Shown: one piece after another, positions 11,106 through 26,315 of the stretch | Layout of the letters: each line of letters starts with the position of its first letter | Position numbering within the stretch: the first letter of the stretch is position 1 | Assembly: GCF_011075055.1 (NCBI RefSeq) | Contig: NC_058147.1 | Span: 5,332,001-5,396,000, forward strand | Length of the DNA stretch: 64,000 nt | Origin: Mangifera indica | Taxonomy: Eukaryota; Streptophyta; Magnoliopsida; Sapindales; Anacardiaceae | Direction: 5' to 3' | The notes under the pieces: model-generated | What the model was told of the DNA's origin: nothing | Seen by the model: only the letters and a program-made list of their open reading frames with translations | Database searches by the model: none | Translations under genes and position numbers: made by a program

Positions 11106-11216
11106 GGCTTGTACTTGGGAAGGAAGCAAGTACTTGGCTTATTTTTACTAGCGTCACCAACCCCGAGAGCGAGTTGCTTGACGTTTTCTGTAAGGGCGGC
11201 GCGGCTGTTTTTAATT

Positions 11217-11230
11217 TTGACTGAAGTCAA
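11217..11230. promoter_or_regulatory. Palindromic double W-box core
   Basis: TTGACTGAAGTCAA contains TTGAC on both strands. It lies about 210 bp upstream of the paralogue 2 ATG. A candidate WRKY site; a single occurrence could be chance. Confidence 0.3.
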
Positions 11231-11987
11231 GTGGGGACATCTAAAAGTAGCCCTTCTTGTTAGCTTGCCTACCTTAATGGCCAAGTTATTTCTGTTTGAT
11301 AGATGTGATTGAATTGATGCTAGAAAATTAATCTACTTGGACAGATATTGAAGTTGTTTTAATTTAATAAAATTCAGGTATTATATGGGTATGTTATGCT
11401 TAATTTTGTTAAATGTCTTGTATATTTTATTAAAAAAATGGGGATAAGATAATATAAGTGTATATTTATTGAGTTAATAAACTGAGATTAGGTAACTTTC
11501 CCAATATACATAATAAATGACCTATTATAAATATAGTTATTTTAAAAGCATAGAGAAAAGAAAGACCCACTTCATCATATTGACAATGTATTCGATTTAG
11601 AATTGATTTTGCATCAATTATTAGTATATCAAGTTATTCTTAATCCTGACCACTTTCAATTTAAATGTTCTGTAACCTGTGTAGATATGGCTTACATAAT
11701 TGTGTTGAAATTTAATTGATTAAATGAATGAACACTGTGCATGAATTTGCCCAATTAATATACCATTAAATTCTATTATATCCCAGAAATGAGGCCAACA
11801 TATTTCTGTCACGCAGTTCCATGGTTAATTAGGCAACTGTAAGAATAGCCCTTACTTATTGTCTTTATTATGGTACGGGGAGCATCACTTGATTATATTG
11901 GAGCATTTCACCAGGAATATGTTCGTTGCGTGAAGCATACGAAAGTACGACCTGGGTCATGCGCTTACATCAACGTCTAACTTTAGG

Positions 11988-15077
<3,090 letters not shown>

Positions 15078-16843
15078 TGTAGAGTAATACATAATCCCTT
15101 TTCAATCTTTTTCTCTTATATATTGAGCTGAGCTGCCTCTCTTATAAGTCTGCGATAGATGGCAACTACGACAGTGCTATTTATTTAAGTACTATAACAG
15201 TGGGAGAGTGCCAAAAAGTCCATAATGAAAATAAACATATGGGGCCATATGAAAAGTGGATTAAATTCATCCATAGGACTTTCTATGGAGTTTCCGAGAA
15301 AAAACAAATTAAGCTGCTTACGATTGCCATTCCATCAGCATAGAAGTTCTTTCTTGGTTTCACAAGCCCGTTGGACTGTGACATCCAAAGATACTGAATT
15401 CCATTTGCTGAACACACCTAAATTTCCACACTACACCCACCTAATTCAACACAATTTCCAATGGAAAAATTCAGCAGTACAGACTACGGGTCTTTCCTTG
15501 AACCTACCTGTATTTTTTACGGTTCTCACATAAAGTAATTAAAGAAAACTTCTTGCTAAAATGGAGAAGGTAACTTCTTCTTAATTACTTCCAAAAGTGG
15601 AACATGGGTCAACCCATTGGAAACCACCAAAGTAACCACAGTGAAAAAGACAATTAAAATAAAGCTATTCAGTAATTAACATGGCACACTGCAACTTTTG
15701 CAGAGCCAACTTTGTCTATGAGTGGAGTCGTGGGGCAGTTGGATTGGGCATTAGATTGACCAGTTAAGTTTCATTGATGCTGACTTCAACTAAAAGCTCA
15801 CATATACATTACAAATCCGGAAGAATGAGTCTACATGCAACTAATACACAACTGGAATTTTACGTTAATTGACGGTTGTTTTATTAATGAACTTCTCCTT
15901 CTAAGCAACTTTGAAAGACTTGAACAGACATTTCTCCGAAATTTTCATTGAGAATATACATGACTAGCTACTGACTAAAAGCATAGTCTCTCCCCTTCCT
16001 TGAAATTACCTCGCTACTCTACCTATATATGGATAACATAATTTAACTCATTAGTTGAAATAGAAGTAGCAACTTGTCCGATTTCCGACAAAAATAGAGA
16101 TAAAGACAGAGACGAAGATGGAGACAGAGACGAAGATGACTAAAATCTCTACAGTCAAAAATGGGTTGGAACGAAAATAAATATATCTCCGATTTATCCC
16201 CCTTTAGTTTGTATTATCTTTTACATATTCTTTAAACTTTTATATATTGAATTAACCTTCAAAGTTTTGAATTATTATAAATATGTAAATAAGATGTCAA
16301 TAAAAAAGTGTAGAGAATTTTTCCTGCAGAAATGGGGAAGGGAATGAGAGAAAATTTTTCTTTGTATGGAGAATACAAAAGATTTGCTGCCATCCCCATA
16401 TTGAAAACAGAACGGGGATAGAGGATTTTCATATGAGGTTGGGGACAAGGATTAACATATTTGACTCTTATCCGTCCGGTTATTATCTTTAAGTTGGAAT
16501 CATGCATGAACACACCAAAAGCAAAGAAGAAAAACTACGGTACAAGACAAAGAGGAAGAAGCTATGAAATTTTTAATTTGACGCTGGAAAAGTCTCCTTT
16601 TCTGATCATTTCAACATAAATTTAGTATCATCAATCATGGCAACATAATCCAGAATTTGATATGCAGAAGAAAAATTCCTTTTGACATCCCTGTATTCTA
16701 ACACATGGTTGAAAATTTCCAAAAGTCTATGATTAATTAAGTAAAAATAAGAATACCCTCCATTTATAATCAATCTTGTCATGCAAGTCACCTAACAATC
16801 TAAATCCTCAAAGTCTTAAATATATATAGTTTTTTATTAGAAA
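15078..16843. other. ALD1 upstream region and intergenic DNA
   Basis: No gene recognised. A short tandem duplication of a GACAGAGACGAAGATG-like unit lies at about 16104-16139. The stretch at about 16320-16480 is rich in GGGG/CCCC words and includes GCTGCCATCCCCAT, vaguely like the hAT element at 43042-43660, but has no definable ends. Confidence 0.4.
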
Positions 16844-17110
16844 GGCCAAATGACTTATTCCCACCCAGGAGTTATTGTATTTTTAATCATCCATTTGTTA
16901 AATTTTAAAAATATAAATATTTATTTATAAATTATTAAAATTAATTAATTTAAAAGATATAATTATTATTAATATTTAATGATAATTATATTTTTTAAAT
17001 TAATAAATTTTATTAATTTTTATAATTAAATAAATTTTTAAATTTTTTAAATTTAGTAAATTAGAGTTTGAAAAAACACCAAACGTTGGGTTGGAATAAG
17101 TCTTCTGGCC
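16844..17110. mobile_element. GGCCAAA-family MITE, copy C, with perfect 9-bp target duplication
   Basis: 267 bp. The left end is GGCCAAATGACTTATTCCCA; the right end, reverse complemented, is GGCCAGAAGACTTATTCCAA. Arms pair over more than 100 bp of AT-rich sequence. The flanks TATTAGAAA (16835-16843 and 17111-17119) are identical, which fixes the termini exactly. This is the cleanest copy and assigns the family to 9-bp-TSD (Mutator-like) elements. Confidence 0.85.
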
Positions 17111-17522
17111 TATTAGAAAATATGATTCATCAGTTCTTAAGAGAGGAATTTTTTATCACTATCTTCTTGACCTCTTATTATATCATTACGCAATTTAATT
17201 CAGGTCAAACTAATATTTTTAATATATTATTTAATTTGAAAAAAATTATTAATTCCAAAGCCAACAGGTCAACGACATTTTTTCAGCAAATAGAGTCTTT
17301 TATCCAAAAATTCAAAATATGCTAATCCAACGGCAACTAACAACTCATAAACCCGACCAAAAAAATGCTAATCCGACGGTAGTTAGAGGAGAGCTCATAC
17401 TGATTATCATAAAGCTGTTCCCTCATTATAATATTTTCCATACCTAATATGTCTTATCTTTCTACTCCTAAAACCCTAATTTAATCGCGAAACTCTGTTC
17501 AAACCCCTCACTGTAATAACCC

Positions 17523-20500
17523 ATGTCGATGCCATCTCTATTCAATCAGGTAAATTTCTTAACTGTACATGTGCGCTTATAATTCCACCCACCCCTGTAT
17601 GTGATTGTTTCTTATCATCATTTCAAAACCCTAGATTTGGCTTGTAGTAAACCATTCCAAAAAAGAAATGCGTTCCTCAGCTTCAAATTGAATCGTATTG
17701 TTACTTGTAATGATAATTTTTAGTGGAAATGGGAAATGAATCATTTGATGTTTAAATTGTATTGTTTCTTGATAAGTATGATACGTTTGGGAGTTATTTT
17801 TCTTTTGTTAATGTTGTTAATAACATAATGTACTTAAACTCTGTTGAATGCTTAAGCTCTGTTGGATTTGAGAAATGCGTGGGAAGGAAATGAAGTTCAA
17901 GTTTAGAGTTTTTTTTAGTACAGTTTGGAATTGGCAAAACCCATTTGGTTGAATATAGGGAAGGGTTGGATTGAGCTTAATTTTTTAATTAGATGATGTG
18001 ATGGAATATTATTTAAACAGTTTAATTTGGCTTAGTTGATTTCATGGGTTTGGTATAGGGCATTTCAAGACATAAGATTGAAACATTTTTATTTAATGTA
18101 TTCAATGCTTTTATGAGCAACCAAGAGGAGAACTCAAAAACATTGCATAATTTGAGTTATAGAAACAGGAATTTAGTTGAAATTGATGCATTAACATTAT
18201 GTCTTAAGCAGGAATAAGGATATTTATTATTTTTACATGTACGTGGTCATTCCCTGCATATTTATGTGTATCTTCTCCCTTATGAGAATGCATACCTTGC
18301 CTTATTTTTATTATTTTTTTCTCACTACCAGATTTTCTTTCGGTAGGAAAGCTGGTTTTAGGTTTCATGATGAGATAAGTATTACTAACTGAAGTGATTG
18401 AACCTATAATTTATATTCCTAACATTTAAGTTAGCGTGTAGGGTGTATTTCGATCCATGGTTTTGGGAAGGAAAACATATGTTCTATTAATTGACTGTAG
18501 ATGTGGTAATGGAAGTTAAGAATCTTATGTTTGATGTTGCTTGCATAGAAATTAGAGTTTTATGGTTCATGTATATGTTGCCATCTCCGGCAGTTTCCTT
18601 AATTTGTTTATTAAATTTGATTTATATCATGTCATATTAAACTGAAGTTATTTGCACATTATAGCAGACACACGCATATTGTTGGAACAATCTTTGCAAC
18701 TTGCCAAATTCATTCCTAGACTCTTGTGAAAGTAAAAAATTATTGAATTAATATCCTTGGTCTTTGTGCAGCACTATGTCTGATTGGGTCCTATGCTTCA
18801 ATCTCATGGTTTTTTCGTGCTTCTGAATGCAAGTAGATGTTTCTATAAGTTTTGCAAGACTTGTCCTCGATCCTTTGTCAATATTTGTTGTGTTTGTCCT
18901 CCATTAATTTCCAGAACCATGAGAGAAGTGAAAGCTAAGAGTGCCTTTGGTCTGTGTACTGCAGCTGCTGGTGGGGAGTCAAATATTCAGGATTCTGTTT
19001 CTGTAAGCAAGGACCGGAGTTGCTCATCCTCAAGTGTAATATCCACCCCTGAATTGGAGAAGAAGTATGTACATCGTGTTTATGATGCTATTGCCCCCCA
19101 TTTCAGTTCCACTCGTTTTGCTAAGTGGCCAAAAGTTGCCACATTTTTGAACTCCTTGCCTTCTGGTTCACTTGTCTTGGATGCAGGATGTGGAAATGGG
19201 AAGTACTTGGGTTTAAATCCAAATTGCTTCTTTCTGGGTTGTGATATAAGTCCTTCCCTAATAAAAATTTGTGCAGATAGAGGGCATGAGGTTTTGGTTG
19301 CAGATGCTGTAAACCTTCCCTACAGAACTGGTTATGGTGATGCAGCAATATCTATAGCTGTATTACATCACCTAAGTACTGAAAAGAGGAGAAAGAAAGC
19401 AATTGAAGAATTAGTTCGGGTTGTCAAAAAGGGTGGTTTAGTTCTAATAACAGTCTGGGCTGTGGAACAAGAGGATAAATCTTTAGTTACCAAGTGGACA
19501 CCGCTTTCCGAAAAGTATGTGGAAGAGTGGATAGGACCAGGCAGTCCTCATATCCGGAGCCCTTCATCCCCAACATTAGAAAGTATTCCTGAAACAGAGG
19601 AAAATGGTATGGGAGAATGCGTAAAAGAATCCAAAGAGAAATCTACTGACAAGTTGTGGGAATCTCTCTGTTTACCCTCTCAAAGTGAAGATAATTTGGC
19701 GGTTTCTAAAGATGAAAAAGCCATAAACAATCAGCAAGAATATTTTGTCCCTTGGCACTTACCTTATCACCGAGCTGAAGTCAGTGGTGCTTCTGCTAGT
19801 GCTCTTGCAAATGGCCTGGCAAAGAAAGATGATAAAAAGGGTGCTGTGGTGTACAACAGATATTACCATGTCTTCAGTGCAGGTGAACTTGAAAGGTACG
19901 CATTATCTGCTTTAGCAAATGCAGTTGGTTCAATTAAATTGATTGTTGTTCCAACTTTCCTTGATTCTTTATCTAATTTTGTAACCGACCAGAAAATTTT
20001 TAACACAATAACATGATATGGAAGGTTTTGACTGCTGTAACAAACTTCAGCATGAGAAGTTATGACAAAATTAATGGGCAATAAGAAATGCTTTTTCTTT
20101 AAGTTTTGTGAGAGAAGAAAATCAAGCATGGCCCAGAGAAAAGGATAATGCTCCTTTGTTTTCATTGTCATTGATAGGCTTTTTTAATATGAGCTGAAAT
20201 TTAGCAATAGATATATGGATCAATTTTTGCTAAAGATATTGTCATAAATGTCATGTTGAAAAGGCGGTTTGTGAGATGAGGGAATAAAATTTAAATGGCT
20301 ATGCCACTCTCACAACTTCTCAACATGTGTGATTGAGTTTATCCCAAGCTTCTTCATAAGTGCAATTGATCAAGCAACTATATTTTGTCTTTCATCTTTG
20401 CCTCTTTTGCATAATACTAGAATTATCTCACTTTTTTTTTCTGTCACATTCATTCAAATATTACAACTACATGCTCATACATTTTGCATTATAAATTTCT

Positions 20501-20595
20501 GCAGATTGACATCTGATATGAACAATGCAGTAGTGGTTGATCGATTTTATGACAAATCGAACTGGTGTATTATTCTTGAGAAAACGTCAGCATGA
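17523..20595 (+). CDS. TRM9: TRM9-like tRNA wobble-uridine (cm5U34) methyltransferase
   Basis: Coding exons 18793-19895 and 20505-20595 splice in phase to 397 residues. A leader exon ends at 17549 and joins at 18772. SAM motif I is VLDAGCGNGKYLG at 128-140, followed by FFLGCDIS and AVLHHLSTEKRRKKAIEEL. The C-terminal exon gives VVVDRFYDKSNWCIILEK, the conserved end of Trm9/ALKBH8-type methyltransferases. These enzymes, with TRM112, finish mcm5U at position 34 of tRNA Arg/Glu/Lys, tuning decoding of AGA and GAA codons. A low-complexity acidic insert (about 255-325) separates the catalytic core from YNRYYHVFSAGELE, as in yeast and plant Trm9. The start is ambiguous: the first in-frame ATG is 18793, while MREVKAK at 18919 (ACCATGA context) may be the true start. 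The leader exon carries a uORF. Confidence 0.85.
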
Positions 20596-21863
20596 CCCCA
20601 TTCTCCTGTTACATCAACAAAGCAATTGGAAAAATTGTAGAATACAGAGTGATTTTCATTGTTTAGGAACAGGCTCAGCAAACTCTAAACCCTTAAGAGT
20701 GAACTTGTGCCTAGCTGGGGTATGTTTTTGTTGGTACTGTGTCAACCATTTCACCTTTACATTCAGAATAAACAAAAGGGTTCCATTGATAGAAGTAACT
20801 GGATGTGCTTTTTAAACTCAATGTTGAATGTATTTTCCAAAACTATTAAGCCGGGCATGATTCTTTTCCATCTACTTCGTTCATTTAACCTTTTGTATCA
20901 TGAACTGAATACAGGTCATAAGATCTGCCTTGCCTCTTGGTAATTAAAATTAGCCCAAAATTTTCTTCTGCAGTGTATTTTTTCTGATATAATAATTCAA
21001 ATAAATCGAAAATATAAAATCACCTCAAATTTCTTCTTCCATGAATCCACAATGAGCTCCCTCTGACATTTAGGTAATATTTATGTACCCAAAGGTTGAT
21101 ATTGAAATTTTGTGTTTGAGCAGTAGGGGCCAGTTAGACAAGGGTGTGTTTCAATCTTATCAACGAATGAAGATGAAAGGTAGTAGATTACCTGTTATTG
21201 CACCGAAAATGGCAGATGGGAGACCTTTTCATAATTTAAGATTGAATCTCATCGACAATGTGGTAGAGCCCGTCCTGACATGATTTCCATAGTTCAACTT
21301 TATTGCTCACAACCACAACGAAAGTGACATGGACATTAAAAATAACAACTGTTGGATTTGGGGATGACAACGACAAGACATAAAAAGTGATAACTGGGAT
21401 TTCAGGTTGACAATTTTATTATCTGTTTTTGTAGGATATCAATTTGTGTCCTTAATCCATTCCCCTCATGAGGATGATAAAGAGTTTTTTTGCATTATCT
21501 ACAAGAAAAAAAAATCATCTTTCTGTCTTTTGCTCTCGAGGAAAAATTTTCTTTCCGTCTCTATTTACTTTTTTATTTTTATTAAAAAAATCTCTCTCTG
21601 TTAGAGTAAAAATGGATTGAAAACCTTAAATTTAGGATCATATTGTCTTCTTTGCTTAGATTTTAAAACATCTGCTTATAAATACTGATTGAATTTGATG
21701 TTTACATTAGGTACACAAGTTACACAACAGAGACGAAGCATTAAGTAGATGATCTTCTGTTGATGGTCCCTGACAAGCACAAGTGCCCATCTCGTGTTCA
21801 ATTCCACTGCTTCACCAAGTTAATGTTTTCACCTATCTATCCGTTGCCTCATCAATTTTTTTT
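20596..21863. other. Intergenic, no gene recognised
   Basis: 3' flank of the TRM9 gene. A short frame at 21083-21283 has a moderately protein-like C-terminal half (MKMKGSRLPVIAPKMADGRP) but no motif that I know, and I do not annotate it as a gene. Confidence 0.4.
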
Positions 21864-22649
21864 GGCCAAAGAACTATTCCCACCCAAAGTACCCTTTAAA
21901 CTCAAGTTCCCACCTTTTAACTTTGAAAATCTCATTTACCTATCCATAGACAGTAAAAATTAATAGAATCCTAATTCCTTAATATTTTATCCTTCCCCCC
22001 TACCCATAAATAGTTAAAATTAACAGAACTCTAACCCTTTAATATTTTATCTCTTACCTCCCCTTCAAACTTTAAAAACTAAAAGTTTTCCCCTAATCCA
22101 AGTTTAAAAATTGACTGTTCCCCCCGAGAGTTTAGTTTTCGGATCTCTAGTGCTATTGCCAATAACCTCTCCCTCCAACAGTCTCTTTATTTAGTTGGAC
22201 ACCTCGATTAGTGTCCAACGAAGCTTGGGAGACGAAGCTCTTTGTCCTCCCAGACGAAGACGGGCTTCGTCTTCATCTCCTGTCGTCTCCGAAACTTCCT
22301 TAGACATCGATTGGGCATCCAATTAAGTGGAGAGAGACCGTCAGAGGGAGATGAAGTTTCGAAATGGAGAGGTTGTCAGCAATAATGCTGAAGATCTAGA
22401 AACTAAACCCTAAGAGGAAATTGTCATTTTTTAAAATTTGGGTTAGGGGAAAACTTTTAGTTTTTAAAATTTAGGAAAAAAAAATGAAGATTATATTTTA
22501 GTTTATTTTTAATATTACAAATAAAATGATAATTTTATCTTTATAACTGTTAATTTTAACCAATCATGGATAGGTATTTGAGATTTTCAAAGTTAAAGGA
22601 AGAAACTTGGGAAAATAATATACTTTAGGGGAGAATAAGTCCTTTGGCC
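21864..22649. mobile_element. Long foldback MITE of the GGCCAAA family, copy D
   Basis: 786 bp. The left end is GGCCAAAGAACTATTCCCAC; the right end, reverse complemented, is GGCCAAAGGACTTATTCTCC. The arms run more than 300 bp each: AACCTCTCCCTCC near 22170 pairs with GGAGAGGTTGTC near 22368. They meet near a GC-richer core with CGAAGACGGGCTTCGTCTTC. Flanks ATTTTTTTT and ATTTTATTT match at 8 of 9. Same family as copies A and C but with an expanded interior. Confidence 0.75.
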
Positions 22650-23961
22650 ATTTTATTTTATTTTCATTTAAAAAATCATTAATAGGAATGCAAATGAGTC
22701 TAACAATGACTCATTTAAACTCGATTTGATTATATATATATAAAGCTTGGGTTGAAGACAAAAATGAGGGTCGAGTTAGGCTCAAAAAATTGTTTTTTCA
22801 AAAAAATACTTTTAAACTTCATAACTTATATATTTCTTGATTACTTATCAAATTTAAATTGAAGAAATAAAATTTTAAGAGGATAAATAAAATATTTGAA
22901 ACTTATAAAGATTTATTAATATTTTATTTAAAGCAAGAGCTCACGGGCTCATTGAGTTGGTTAATGTTAAATTCAAACTCAAATTCAATTCAAAAACTAA
23001 ATTTAATTAATTTAAATTTGAATTTAATTTAATTCAAATTAAAACCAATTCAAACCAAATTAGAAACGGCCCACCAGTGGCTCTGCTGCTGAATTTCTGG
23101 GATCCGTGCATAGAGTAGTCAATTCAGAGTGAAATTATGAGCCCAATGGGCCATAAAAATGACCAAGACGACATGTTATTTGGTTTGGGTCATTAAATTT
23201 TGCCAGCAATTTACTACCTGCCTGTCTCATTTTGTTTTGCATGTTTTCGTAAATGCAAATGATGACTTAACACAAGATTAATTCAGAACTTTTTAATTAA
23301 TTAAAAAAATATATTCTATTTTTAAACGTAAGGAAAAACATATATATATATATAAAAGGGAAAATTAACTTTCTTATATAATTTAAATATTTATAATATG
23401 TTTTTTAATTTTTATAAATTTAAAGTTATATAATAATTTAAAAATAAAATGATAATTTTATTGCCACCCTAAAACAAATTTTACATCAATAAAACTTGAA
23501 AAACATTGGGTATATGTGTTTGTCTTATCTCGTTCAGAGATACGAAGATGTGATTGGTTAAATAGTCTATAAATTATTTAAGCTATAAATATACATTTTT
23601 TGTTGTAAAATCCAAAAATAAAATTATAATCGACTGTTTATCCAAAATAGATAATATTTTAACTTTAATTAGGGCTATTGGACCAATGATATTACAAATA
23701 TTGAGTGAGGATCATTTATGTCAATTAAGAATGAAAAAGCGTTTTAAGGTTACCATGAGAAAATGCAATTCACCTGCTTTAATATTAGAAACAATATTAT
23801 GTGTTTTCACTTTGAGTATATAATTATGTATATATTTATATTTGTCATTATATAATTAGATCTAATTACGTGATGATATATATAAGTATATATATATTTA
23901 TGTATCTAAAATTAATATATATAGTTTTATGGTAATATTAATGTCATTCAATACATATTTC
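22650..23961. other. Intergenic AT-rich DNA
   Basis: No gene. It contains TA-dinucleotide runs (for example 23339-23354) and a diverged patch at about 22690-23080 with words such as AACTCGATTTGATT. These resemble the interior of hAT-type MITEs, but the termini are not definable. Confidence 0.4.
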
Positions 23962-24264
23962 TACGGCTGGATTCGAGCCGAGCCAACTTGAGCTCGGCTC
24001 GATCGAGCCCGAAATGAGCCGACCTTAGTCGAGCTCGATCGAGCTCGAGTTGGCTCTGCTCATTTTTTAATTAAAATTTTTTATACAAAACGACGTCGTT
24101 TTGACCAATATATATTAAAAACGATGTCGTTTTGATAACAAAAACGAGTCGAACCGAGTTAGATTTGAGCCCAAAACGAGCCGGTCTTAGCCGAGCTCGA
24201 ACTCGAGCCACCCATATATGAGCTGAGCTCGAGTTTGGCTCGATTCGGCTCAAATCTAGCCCTA
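23962..24264. mobile_element. hAT-type MITE with perfect 8-bp target duplication
   Basis: 303 bp. The left end is TACGGCTGGATTCGAGCCGA; the right end, reverse complemented, is TAGGGCTAGATTTGAGCCGA. It is flanked by identical CATATTTC (23954-23961 and 24265-24272). The interior is rich in GAGCTCGA words and carries two inverted AAAACGA(C/T)GTCGTTTTGA palindromes. The 8-bp duplication and TAGGG-start are typical of hAT. It lies about 300 bp upstream of the GPAT start codon, so it may affect that promoter. Confidence 0.85.
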
Positions 24265-24561
24265 CATATTTCTTCTTTTAAAAATAAAAAGGAAATTAAA
24301 TTTCATTTCTTCTATTAATGACCACCATTCCTTCATCAGTTGAACTAGTGACGAAAGATGATGCCAAACCCTGACTTCTTTCTTCTTTAATGCCTGTTTC
24401 CAAGGTACCGAACTTACCCCAGTACATTAGCTCTAATGGATAACTCACTAACTTATATAGAGAGCTGTAGACCTTGTTCATGGCAAAAAATAGCATAGAA
24501 GAAAATATATTTGGCAGCTGCAAAGTCTTCCCCACGTAAACTCGCCAAAATTCCAATTCAA

Positions 24562-26315
24562 ATGACGAACAAGTCCATCTGCTCTTCAATTTTAGGTACA
24601 AAAAAAGGCCATGCAAATGCAACCCACCCAATATCTCAGAAATTTACCTCCCTTGATCCCCATAACAAAACTAAATCAGAAGAAATGACCAGCGTGGTGT
24701 TTCACTTAGAGGGAGCACTGTTGAAGTCGTCTTCACTGTTTACATACTTCATGCTGGTGGCCTTGGAAGGGGGAGGGCTCTTGAGAGCTCTCATTTTGTT
24801 TCTTTTGTACCCTTTGGTTTGCCTGCTTGGGGAGAGACGATTAGGGCTGCAGATAATGGTTTTTGTGAGTTTTGCAGGGATGAAAATGGACAAGTTCAGG
24901 ATTGGGAGTTCGGTTTTACCTAAGTTTTTGTTGGAAGACGTTGGAAATGAAGGGTTTGATGCAGTGATGAGCTATGGTGATAAAAGGAAGATTGCGGTGA
25001 GTGAGATGCCTAGAGTCATGGTGGAGTGTTTTGTGAAAGATTATTTAAGAGTTGATGGTGTTGAAGGGAGAGAACTGAAGGTGTTTTGTGGGTATTGTCT
25101 AGGTTTAATGGAGAGAAAAAAGGGAAATCCAGTTGTTCTAAATGAGTTTCTTGGCAATGGGAAAATTGGTGGCTATCCTATTGGTATTGGCTGCCTGGGT
25201 TTTGATGACCAAATCTTTTCATATTGCAAGGTAAGATCTCTAACTTCTGTTTCATTTTGTTTATATTATACACAGATGCATCCATCTTTAACCGTATAAA
25301 TACATAAATAAATGTATATATCATTAAATTAATAATAAAGTAACCCTTATAAATTATATAACATTGCTCTTGATAGGGAGGGAATACCTTTGTAATAATT
25401 CTCACATTTCTAATACAAAATTTGACCAAAATTTTTGGAGTGAAATTGCAACAGGAAATGTACCGGGTGACGAAAGAAGAGAAAAGGAGGTGGGAAATCC
25501 TTCCAAGGGAGAAATACCCAAAGCCATTGATCTTTCATGATGGAAGATTGGCTTTCAGGCCTACCCCATTTGCCTCCCTAATCATGTTTATGTGGCTTCC
25601 ACTGGGAATCTTTGTTTTCATTATCAGATTTACCTGCGGCACCTTATTACCTCTCTCCATTGCCAATCTTGTCAATTCTTCGACTGGCTTTAGTTCCACT
25701 GTATCAATATCAAGCCCCACCATTAACCACAACAAGCCAACTGGACTCCTCTATGTTTGCAACCACAGAACACTCTTGGACCCAATTTATATCTCAATAT
25801 TTATCATGAAACCTCTAACTACGGTCACTTACAGCACCAGCAGATTCACTGACGTCATGTCTCCCATTAAGACGGTTAAATTGACGAGGGACAGGGAGAA
25901 AGACAAGGAAGTGATGGAGCAAGAGTTGAGGCAAGGCAACCTCGTGGTTTGCCCTGAAGGAACCACTTGTAGGGAGCCATTTTTATTGAGGTTTAGTCCT
26001 CTGTTTGCAGAGGTGAGTGATGCAATTATTCCTGTGGCTATGGATTTGCAGGTTAGCATGTTTTATGGGTCCACAGCAAGCGGATTCAAATGGTTAGACT
26101 CTATATTTAACTTACTGAATCCATTTGCTATGTACTCTGCCACCATTCTTGAGAAGCTGCCCACTTCTCAAACATGTAACTCCGGCCGGAAATCCAGGAT
26201 CGAAGTCGCCAACTATGTGCAGAAGAAGATTGGCGAAGCTTTGGGATTTGAGTGCACCTGTCTCACAAGAAAAGAAAAGTACATGATCTTGGCAGGTAAT
26301 GAGGGGATCATATGA
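24562..26315 (+). CDS. GPAT2/3-like glycerol-3-phosphate acyltransferase
   Basis: Two exons, 24562-25230 and 25455-26315, in phase, 509 residues. The acyltransferase half has NHRTLLDP at 326-333 (HX4D catalytic pair H327/D332) and CPEGTTCREPFLLRF from 389, both land-plant sn-2 GPAT signatures. The end LTRKEKYMILAGNEGII also fits the family. The N-terminal HAD-like half begins FHLEGALLKS at 47, so the catalytic Asp of DxDxT is gone and phosphatase activity is not expected. The product should be lysophosphatidic acid rather than monoacylglycerol. Around 55-90 is a hydrophobic double segment (YFMLVALEGG...LILFLLYPLVCLL), with a second one near 257-285. The closest remembered relatives are Arabidopsis GPAT2/GPAT3. 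The usual N-terminal hydrophobic anchor before the HAD half is not obvious. A hAT MITE ends 298 bp upstream. Confidence 0.88.

Noticed and set aside
22690..23080. Possible third hAT MITE with AACTCGATTTGATT-like interior
   Set aside because: Interior words fit, but neither terminus nor an 8-bp duplication could be located.
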